DNA from: Anaerolineae bacterium
GTDB lineage: Bacteria > Chloroflexota > Anaerolineae > Aggregatilineales > Phototrophicaceae
Direction of reading: 5' to 3'
DNA: 10,918 nucleotides
NCBI GenBank assembly: GCA_020848855.1
Contig: JADLHH010000512.1
Span: forward strand, 1-10,918
A program made the translations under genes and the position numbers. Shown here one piece after another: positions 6,848 through 10,918 of the stretch. The notes under the pieces were generated by a model. That model did not search any database. It was not told where the DNA came from and saw only the letters and a program-made list of their open reading frames with translations. Numbering within the stretch: position 1 is the stretch's first letter; each line of letters begins with the position of its first letter.

Positions 6848-8032
6848 TCAGCGTAGGCGCTGCCATGTCCCGTTGTCGCCGCCGGAGAAGCGATAGATCG
6901 CCCCGTCCGGCGCGTCGATATAGAACGGGTTGGTTCCGCCGATGTTGTTCTCCCACTGGATGGTGCGCTGCTGGTTGATGATGCTGCTCGTCGCCCAGCC
7001 GATGGCGTTGTTCCACGTCCCGACCGGCGCGAGCGCCCGGTAGTATACCCAGTTGAACATCTCCTGCGGCATGAAGCGACCGGACGGCGGCGCGGTGGTA
7101 TCGAGCGTTGCGCCGTCCCATCCGTTGATGTAGGCGATATAGCGCGCACCGTCGTAGGTCATCCCATAAACCCGGTTCAGCCCATTGGCACTCACGTAGA
7201 TCATCAAGCCGCGCTCGAACGGCTGGTATCTGCCGTCAGAGGTCAGCCCGCTGGCAGGGCAGCCCGCGTTCGCCGGTGCGTACTGATTGCCGAAGAACCA
7301 GCTATACTGGCAGATGACGTTGATTTGCAGTGTCCGGTTGGTGACGATACCGTTGCGGGTGGCGGTCAGGCGGTAGTAGATCGTTCTGCCATAGGTGGTC
7401 GCCGCCGTGACGGTGTACTGCCCGGATGTCGTCACCTGGAGCGACTGCACCACCGCGCCCTGCTGCGAAAGTTGCTCCAGCAGCAGGCTGTCAGCATCTG
7501 CCAGCCACGCCAGCATGACCGTCGAATTGACGACCGCGTCGGTGGCGCTGGCGATAAACGTGGCGATCTGCGGTCCGACGAGCGTCGGGGTATACGTGGG
7601 CGTCGGCGTGTAGGTCTCGGTCGACATCGGGGTGGGCGTGTACGTCGGGGTGAAGGTCGCCGTCGGCGTGTAGGTGTCGGTGGATGTCGGCGTCAGCGTA
7701 TCGCTGGGCGTAAATGTCGGCGTGGGCGTGTTGGTGAATGTCGGCGTATGCGTGAAGGTGAACGAGGGCGTGAACGTCAGCGACGCTGTGAAGGTCGGCA
7801 CGGGCGTATCGGTGAATGTTGGCGTGAAGGTCGTCGTCTCGGTTGGCGTGAAGGTGGATGTGGGCACATCGGTCGCGGTTGGGACGGGCGTGTCGGTTGG
7901 GGTCTCAGTGAGTGTAGCGGTCGGAAGCTGCGCCAGCGTTGGAACGACTTGCGGCGCGGGCGGCTTGGTACAGGCGGCGGCGAACGCCAGCAGCAGGGCA
8001 AGGATGAGAATGTGAGGCGTTTTCGACGACAT
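6848..8032 (-). CDS. Surface lipoprotein with long Thr/Pro linker
   Basis: 394 residues. [14 protein letters not shown] is a lipoprotein signal peptide with lipobox AAAC (Cys21). Residues ~37-150 are a low-complexity tether built of T-P-T, F-T-P and T-D-T-P units, likely an extended stalk that could be O-glycosylated. Residues ~151-238 look like a beta-sandwich module ([21 protein letters not shown], later [19 protein letters not shown]). Residues ~239-394 form a C-terminal domain starting CQYSWFFGN, with Cys241 and Cys258 as a possible disulfide, then [25 protein letters not shown] and a closing [14 protein letters not shown] recall similar FERG...GWA domains in lipoproteins of Chloroflexota, without a known function. 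The start ATG has GGAG 8 nt upstream, and the divergent peptidase gene begins only 27 bp away. Localisation is well supported; function is not. Confidence 0.87.
   Translation of the reverse strand: MSSKTPHILILALLLAFAAACTKPPAPQVVPTLAQLPTATLTETPTDTPVPTATDVPTSTFTPTETTTFTPTFTDTPVPTFTASLTFTPSFTFTHTPTFTNTPTPTFTPSDTLTPTSTDTYTPTATFTPTYTPTPMSTETYTPTPTYTPTLVGPQIATFIASATDAVVNSTVMLAWLADADSLLLEQLSQQGAVVQSLQVTTSGQYTVTAATTYGRTIYYRLTATRNGIVTNRTLQINVICQYSWFFGNQYAPANAGCPASGLTSDGRYQPFERGLMIYVSANGLNRVYGMTYDGARYIAYINGWDGATLDTTAPPSGRFMPQEMFNWVYYRALAPVGTWNNAIGWATSSIINQQRTIQWENNIGGTNPFYIDAPDGAIYRFSGGDNGTWQRLR
7583..7924 (-). repeat. Low-complexity coding repeat (Thr/Pro linker)
   Basis: About 340 bp of degenerate short-period sequence, dominated on the plus strand by GTCGGCGTG and GTGAAGGTC words. 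It encodes the Thr/Pro stalk of the lipoprotein. The units differ at third codon positions and are not exact, so this is an old, drifted repeat, not a recent expansion or a CRISPR array. Confidence 0.8.
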
Positions 8033-8059
8033 TGTTCACACTCCGCGTGGAGCCGCCCA
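8033..8059. promoter_or_regulatory. 27-bp divergent gap with paired Shine-Dalgarno sites
   Basis: CTCC (8041-8044) and GGAG (8049-8052) form a small inverted repeat. Read on the minus strand, the first is GGAG 8 nt before ATG 8032; read on the plus strand, the second is GGAG 7 nt before ATG 8060. The gap is too short for promoters, so each gene's promoter must lie inside the coding region of the other. Confidence 0.5.
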
Positions 8060-8980
8060 ATGATGTGCCGCTATGTGCTCATAATGATACTTTGGACTTG
8101 CGCCGCGTGCCAGCACGCGGAGTCGAGCGCCATGTCACGCTCGCTTCCCGCCCGCCAGACGAAGGCGCAGCCGGCGCTGCTGCGGCAGGTGACGCACACG
8201 CCGCGCGCGATTGCGACGGCAATCCCGACGGTCGTCAATGAGACAACGGGTGTGACAGAATCTGTCACAGAAACACCTGTTCCTTCGCCTGATATATGGG
8301 TGTTTGGCACATCTGCGGGCGGGAAAGATTTATTTGCGCAGCGCTTCGGCGCGGGCGAGCGCGTCCTGCTGCTGGTCGGCGGCATACACGGCGGTTGGGA
8401 AGCGAACACAGTCGAACTGATGCATCTGCTCATCGACCACTTCACGGCGCAGCCGCAGGATATCCCGCCCAATATCAGCGTGATCGTCGTCGCGGATGCC
8501 AACCCCGACGGTTCGGCGTATCCCGGCATCGCGCGCGGGCGCTTCAATGGCAGCGGCGTCGACCTCAACCGCAACTGGGGCTGCGATTGGTCACCCGATG
8601 CCTTCTGGCGACAGCAGCGTATCAGCGCCGGCTTGACGCCATTCTCCGAGCCGGAGTCGCGGGCGCTGCGCGACCTGATGCTGAGCGAGCGCCCGGCGGC
8701 GGCGTTGTTCTATCACAGCGCTGCCAGCGGCGTCTACGCGGGCGAGTGCGACGGTAATCATGGCTCGGCGGAACTGTCGGCGGTGCTGGGCGCAGCGACC
8801 AGCTATTCGTATGGCTCGACATTCAGCGCCTATCCGGTGACCGGCACGGCGGTGGACTGGGCGGACGGGCAGGGCATCCCCGCCGCCGACGTGGAACTGG
8901 CGTCGCACGCCGACAGCGAGTTCGAGCGCAACCTGCGCGGCATCCGGGCGGTGCTGGCATGGATCAGCGAGGACGGTTGA
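8060..8980 (+). CDS. M14-family zinc carboxypeptidase-like protein, exported
   Basis: 306 residues from the first of two tandem ATGs, with GGAG 7 nt upstream. The leader MCRYVLIMILWTCAACQ is hydrophobic and ends in CAAC. This resembles a lipobox with Cys at -3 instead of Leu, so lipidation at Cys17 is possible but not certain. A Thr/Pro-rich spacer (~30-78) follows. The peptidase domain (~79-303) shows LLLVGGIHGGWEANTVEL (zinc ligands probably His110 and Glu114), GVDLNRNWGCDW (Asn-Arg substrate-carboxylate site, Arg171) and FYHSA (third zinc ligand His219). Near the end comes VELASHADSEFERN, whose Glu279 is the likely catalytic Glu. The protein should trim peptides, possibly cell-wall stem peptides, outside the membrane (inference). 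H-to-E spacing is one residue longer than the textbook HxxE. An intact reading frame upstream of 8060 is antisense to the neighbouring lipoprotein and not part of this gene. Confidence 0.86.
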   Translation: MMCRYVLIMILWTCAACQHAESSAMSRSLPARQTKAQPALLRQVTHTPRAIATAIPTVVNETTGVTESVTETPVPSPDIWVFGTSAGGKDLFAQRFGAGERVLLLVGGIHGGWEANTVELMHLLIDHFTAQPQDIPPNISVIVVADANPDGSAYPGIARGRFNGSGVDLNRNWGCDWSPDAFWRQQRISAGLTPFSEPESRALRDLMLSERPAAALFYHSAASGVYAGECDGNHGSAELSAVLGAATSYSYGSTFSAYPVTGTAVDWADGQGIPAADVELASHADSEFERNLRGIRAVLAWISEDG

Positions 8981-8987
8981 GGCGTCA

Positions 8988-8996
8988 TGCTATAAT
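8988..8996 (+). promoter_or_regulatory. Extended -10 promoter for the Doc pair
   Basis: TGCTATAAT is a perfect extended -10 element (TGn plus TATAAT), only 7 bp after the peptidase stop. No -35 match is seen, as is usual for this promoter class. A start near 9003 would give a leader of about 72 nt holding both hairpins. Confidence 0.5.
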
Positions 8997-9007
8997 CCGA
9001 GGCGACC

Positions 9008-9026
9008 CTATCTGTGTAATAGATAG
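9008..9026 (+). other. Leader hairpin 1 before the Doc pair
   Basis: CTATCT (9008-9013) and AGATAG (9021-9026) form a 6-bp stem with a 7-nt loop, one base before the GTAGGGGCG palindrome. It could equally be a protein-binding dyad at the transcript start. Confidence 0.35.
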
Positions 9027-9027
9027 C

Positions 9028-9055
9028 GTAGGGGCGAGGCACGCCTCGCCCCTAC
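9028..9055. repeat. GTAGGGGCG palindrome (dispersed repeat / leader hairpin 2)
   Basis: GTAGGGGCGAGGC (9028-9040) and GCCTCGCCCCTAC (9043-9055) are perfect reverse complements separated by AC. No T-tract follows, so it is not a simple terminator, and it ends 19 bp before the first Doc start codon. The outer bases match the hairpin at 4250-4274. I recall near-identical palindromes scattered between genes in several bacterial groups. Confidence 0.7.
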
Positions 9056-9074
9056 AGGAACGAATTTCCCAGGC

Positions 9075-9563
9075 ATGGACACCCGCTATCTCACCCTTTC
9101 CGAACTGATCTACATCAACGGCGTCGTGCTGAACAAGCCGGAGATCGCCAGCGGCAAGCAGCAAATCCGCGACATTGGGCTGCTCGACGCGGCGGCGGCG
9201 CGCCCGGCGGCGACGGCGTTCGGGCAGGACGCCTACCCCACGCTGCGCGAGAAGGCGGCGGCGCTGCTCCATTCGGTGACGCGCAATCACCCGTTCACCG
9301 ACGGCAACAAGCGCACGGCGGCGGTCGCGGTCGTGTTCATGTTCCGCGTCAACGGGCAGGCGGTGGTCTGGTCGCAGGACGACGCGCTGACGATGATCCT
9401 GCGGGCGGCGGAAGGCAGAGCCGGGCTGGACGAGCTGGCGGCGTGGTTTCCGCTGGCGGAACGCCCATATGCCGTCGAGCCGGACGCCGACGGCGATGCC
9501 CGCCTGATCGCCCAAATCGTCGCCGAGCAGAAGGGGCTGCTGGATGAACTCGCCCGACGATAA
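9075..9563 (+). CDS. Doc/Fic-family protein 1 (death-on-curing type)
   Basis: 162 residues. RYLTLSELIYIN is the usual Doc N-terminus, and YPTLREKAAALLHSV leads to the catalytic loop HPFTDGNKR (72-80). His72 is the expected catalytic base. The Lys in NKR, in place of the Gly of NGR in AMPylating Fic enzymes, is the Doc-type form; phage P1 Doc phosphorylates EF-Tu, so a kinase-like activity is the better guess. No (S/T)xxxE(G/N) inhibitory motif is visible. Residues ~130-162 form an extra helical tail (DARLIAQIVAEQKGLLDELA) absent from the second copy. The Shine-Dalgarno is weak: AGGA lies 15 nt upstream and an AGG abuts the ATG. The 3' end overlaps the next gene by 20 bp. No Phd-like antitoxin lies on either side, so it may be a solitary enzyme or be restrained by its partner. 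Confidence 0.9.
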   Translation: MDTRYLTLSELIYINGVVLNKPEIASGKQQIRDIGLLDAAAARPAATAFGQDAYPTLREKAAALLHSVTRNHPFTDGNKRTAAVAVVFMFRVNGQAVVWSQDDALTMILRAAEGRAGLDELAAWFPLAERPYAVEPDADGDARLIAQIVAEQKGLLDELARR

Positions 9564-9942
9564 GCCGATTCGCTACTTGACGGCATCCGACATCTACAAC
9601 ATCAACGACACCGTGACGGGTGGGCGTACCTTCGTGCGCGACGTGAACCTGCTCAACTACGCCGTGCGCCGCCCGAAGCTGGAACTGTTCGGCGAAGTCC
9701 AGTACCCCACGCTGATCGACAAGGCAGCGGCGCTGCTGCACTCGGTCGCCTACCACCACCTGTTTGCCGACGGCAACAAGCGCACGGCGATTCTCGCCGT
9801 CAGGCTGTTTCTGCAAGCCAACGGCTATCGCCTCACCTGGGACGACGCCACCCAGCAGGCGTTCATTCTGGAGATCGCGCAGGGCAGGCACGATGTGGCG
9901 CAGATCGCCGAGCAATTGGCGCAGTACGTTGCGTCGGAATAG
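9544..9942 (+). CDS. Doc/Fic-family protein 2, overlapping paralogue
   Basis: 132 residues, close to the usual Doc length. RYLTASDIYNIND and YPTLIDKAAALLHSV match protein 1 closely. The catalytic loop is HLFADGNKR (72-80) with His72, Asp76, Asn78, Lys79 and Arg80, so it looks active. The ATG lies inside the end of gene 1 (20-bp overlap, different frame), with AAGGGG 7 nt upstream, so the pair is co-transcribed and probably translationally coupled. By eye the two share roughly two fifths of residues over ~120 positions, which points to an old tandem duplication. Protein 2 lacks a 6-residue segment after the first helix and the C-terminal tail of protein 1. Partner, target and any antitoxin are unknown. 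Confidence 0.9.
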   Translation: MNSPDDKPIRYLTASDIYNINDTVTGGRTFVRDVNLLNYAVRRPKLELFGEVQYPTLIDKAAALLHSVAYHHLFADGNKRTAILAVRLFLQANGYRLTWDDATQQAFILEIAQGRHDVAQIAEQLAQYVASE

Positions 9943-9965
9943 CGCCCCGACTACCGCGATTTGCC

Positions 9966-9985
9966 CGCCGATGGCATAATCGGCG
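9966..9985 (+). promoter_or_regulatory. Hairpin overlapping an extended -10-like site
   Basis: CGCCGAT (9966-9972) and ATCGGCG (9979-9985) form a 7-bp stem with a 6-nt loop, 23 bp after the Doc 2 stop. TGGCATAAT (9972-9980), an extended -10-like element with 5 of 6 core matches, falls inside it. It may be a terminator for the Doc pair without a T-tract, an operator over the promoter of the next gene, or both. Confidence 0.4.
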
Positions 9986-10014
9986 TGACCGTTCCACACG
10001 GAGACATGCTCGTT

Positions 10015-10512
10015 ATGCTGCCCGACCGCCTCGCTGCCTACCGCGCTGCGCCGTTGGGCGACCTGCTGGCGATTCTGCTGCGCCAGTTCCGCCGCCCGCT
10101 TGCCGAACGCGGCATCCACCTGACCGATCCCGAAGCGGAAGCGCTCGCTCACGCCATCGCCGAGCGCCGGGCAGACGACGCGCGTATCCAGCCTATCCGC
10201 GCGGCGCTGGCTGCCCTCATCGAAGAAAGCCGGGCGCTGCTGGCGGGCTGGAATCTCTCGTTTCAGCAGTCGCTTGACGCCGAGATCAGCGACATTCCCG
10301 GCTGGGAAAGCACCGCCGAGTTCCTCGAAATCGCAGAGCAGAAAGCCAACGCCGAGCTGCGCATCTCGACCGGCGGGGCGCTGCTGCTCGCGCTCGGCGA
10401 CCGGCGCTGCGTCGATGACCTGCGCTTCCTGGTCGGGCGCGGCGACGATGATCTCGACGCCGTGATCGCGCGGCGCGTGCTGGCGTTCGCGGACAGCACC
10501 GGCGCTATCTGA
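10015..10512 (+). CDS. Unrecognised helical protein
   Basis: 165 residues if started at ATG 10015 (GGAG 11 nt upstream). ATG 10006, two nt after GGAG, would give 168, and a TTG at 9961 is unlikely because it lies before the promoter-like site. The protein is charged and predicted mostly alpha-helical, with long Ala/Leu/Glu/Arg stretches (PLGDLLAILLRQFRRPLAER, EALAHAIAERRADDARIQPI, TAEFLEIAEQKANAELRIS). A tail follows with a single Cys (GDRRCVDDLRFLVGRGDDD). It has no signal peptide, TM segment or zinc motif. I recognise no family. It follows the Doc pair by 72 bp on the same strand, but the intervening hairpin and promoter-like site argue for its own transcript. An accessory role to the Doc proteins is possible but unsupported. 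Confidence 0.72.
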   Translation: MLPDRLAAYRAAPLGDLLAILLRQFRRPLAERGIHLTDPEAEALAHAIAERRADDARIQPIRAALAALIEESRALLAGWNLSFQQSLDAEISDIPGWESTAEFLEIAEQKANAELRISTGGALLLALGDRRCVDDLRFLVGRGDDDLDAVIARRVLAFADSTGAI

Positions 10513-10530
10513 AACTATATGACGCAGCGG

Positions 10531-10559
10531 TTTTCATCATCCTCGATTTGCGCTATAAT
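10531..10559 (+). promoter_or_regulatory. Promoter for radA
   Basis: TTTTCA (10531-10536, 4 of 6 to TTGACA), a 17-bp spacer and a perfect TATAAT (10554-10559). Transcription near 10566 would give a leader of about 100 nt containing the inverted repeat. Confidence 0.55.
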
Positions 10560-10587
10560 ATTCACACAAATGTTCTATTGAGCGGTT

Positions 10588-10664
10588 AGCTATCAGCAGT
10601 CAGCGAATAAAATTAACCTGCTGCATCGTCCCGGCTGATTGCTGACCGCTGATTGCTGAAAGCT
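10588..10664. repeat. Inverted repeat, TCAGC/GCTGA family, copy 2
   Basis: Arms AGCTATCAGCAGTCAGCG (10588-10605) and CGCTGATTGCTGAAAGCT (10647-10664) are reverse complements at 16 of 18 positions, with a 41-bp spacer. The right side also has a direct repeat of GCTGATTGCTGA (10634-10645 and 10648-10659). The element ends 5 bp before the radA start codon, so it may shape the ribosome site. Confidence 0.65.
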
Positions 10665-10669
10665 GGGTC

Positions 10670-10918
10670 ATGGCAAAAACACGCAGCACCTACGTATGCC
10701 AGAACTGCGGGCGACAAACGCCGCGCTATTTCGGACGCTGCCCCTCGTGCGGCGAATTCAATACGATGGTCGAGGAGATTCACGAGGTCAGCAAGGGGAA
10801 CACCCGCCAGCGGGTCGTGCTGCCGCAGAGCCAGCCGCAGCGCCTCGCCGAGATCAGCGGGGAAGCCGGGCAGCGCCTGACCGTGCCGATTGGCGAGTTC
10901 AACCGCGTGCTGGGCGGC
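10670..10918 (+). CDS. radA: DNA repair protein RadA/Sms, N-terminal part (cut by window edge)
   Basis: 83 codons are visible, running off the right edge. MAKTRSTYVCQNCGRQTPRY and the following residues give the RadA zinc finger CxxC (10-13) and CPSCG (24-28). A linker and VPIGEFNRVLGG follow, the stretch that in RadA lies directly before the Walker A loop of the RecA-like ATPase core, which is outside the window. RadA is a hexameric RecA-like helicase that promotes branch migration in recombination repair. The start is the standard one for the family. The ribosome site is weak (GCTGGGTC before ATG) and lies against the end of an inverted repeat. Confidence 0.95.
   Translation, partial: MAKTRSTYVCQNCGRQTPRYFGRCPSCGEFNTMVEEIHEVSKGNTRQRVVLPQSQPQRLAEISGEAGQRLTVPIGEFNRVLGG

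Noticed and set aside
7583..7924. CRISPR-like or tandem-repeat array
   Set aside because: No constant repeat with unique spacers; the short degenerate words simply encode the Thr/Pro linker in frame.
7325..8059. Long open frame continuous with the peptidase gene upstream of 8060
   Set aside because: It is antisense to the Thr/Pro lipoprotein, Arg/Gly-rich with no domain, and the peptidase leader with GGAG and ATG at 8060 gives a natural start.
9349..10152. Minus-strand frame opposite the Doc genes, considered as an antisense or antitoxin gene
   Set aside because: It spans both Doc genes as their complement, with no recognisable domain or ribosome site.

Overview
The window is GC-rich chromosomal DNA. 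It most resembles a Chloroflexota genome (Anaerolineae or a related class). That placement is inferred from style: lipoproteins with long Thr/Pro linkers, TolB-like propellers fused to an SH3-type tail, an FHA protein with one membrane anchor, a CNB-domain histidine kinase of a recognisable family, and short GTAGGGGCG-type palindromes between genes. No rRNA, tRNA, phage or transposase gene is visible.

Layout, left to right. (1) 1-259, minus: N-terminal part of an unrecognised protein cut by the left edge, with a good sigma70-type promoter at 327-356. (2) 454-1899, minus: cytoplasmic histidine kinase with an N-terminal cyclic-nucleotide-binding-like domain. Its upstream gap (1900-2068) carries one copy of a dispersed inverted repeat. 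(3) 2069-3319, minus: lipoprotein with a WD40-like/TolB-like propeller and a C-terminal SH3-like domain. It is divergent from (4) 3492-4223, plus: FHA-domain protein with a Pro/Gln linker and one TM helix. Back-to-back promoters lie between the two. (5) A 10-bp-stem hairpin at 4250-4274 separates the FHA gene from the convergent minus-strand pair. That pair is a LppX/LprAFG-family lipoprotein (5917-6738) followed, with a 4-bp ATGA overlap, by a 14-TM MFS transporter (4289-5920). Order, overlap and families match the mycobacterial lprG-P55 (Rv1411c-Rv1410c) lipid-export operon. (6) 6848-8032, minus: lipoprotein with a roughly 110-residue Thr/Pro linker. It is divergent, across only 27 bp, from (7) 8060-8980, plus: an M14-type zinc peptidase with a putative lipoprotein-like leader. 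(8) 9075-9942, plus: two overlapping, paralogous Doc/Fic-family genes preceded by an extended -10 promoter and two leader hairpins. No antitoxin gene is seen. (9) 10015-10512, plus: an unrecognised, mostly helical protein. (10) 10670 to the right edge, plus: N-terminus of radA/sms, preceded by a second copy of the inverted repeat.

Functionally the window is mostly cell-envelope work: three clear lipoproteins plus one possible one, an exporter, and a membrane-anchored FHA protein. It also holds one sensor kinase without a partner regulator, a tandem Doc pair, and a DNA-repair gene. The most interesting items are the LprG/P55-like operon outside Actinobacteria, the antitoxin-less Doc pair, and two dispersed repeat families (GTAGxGGCG palindromes and TCAGC/GCTGA inverted repeats).
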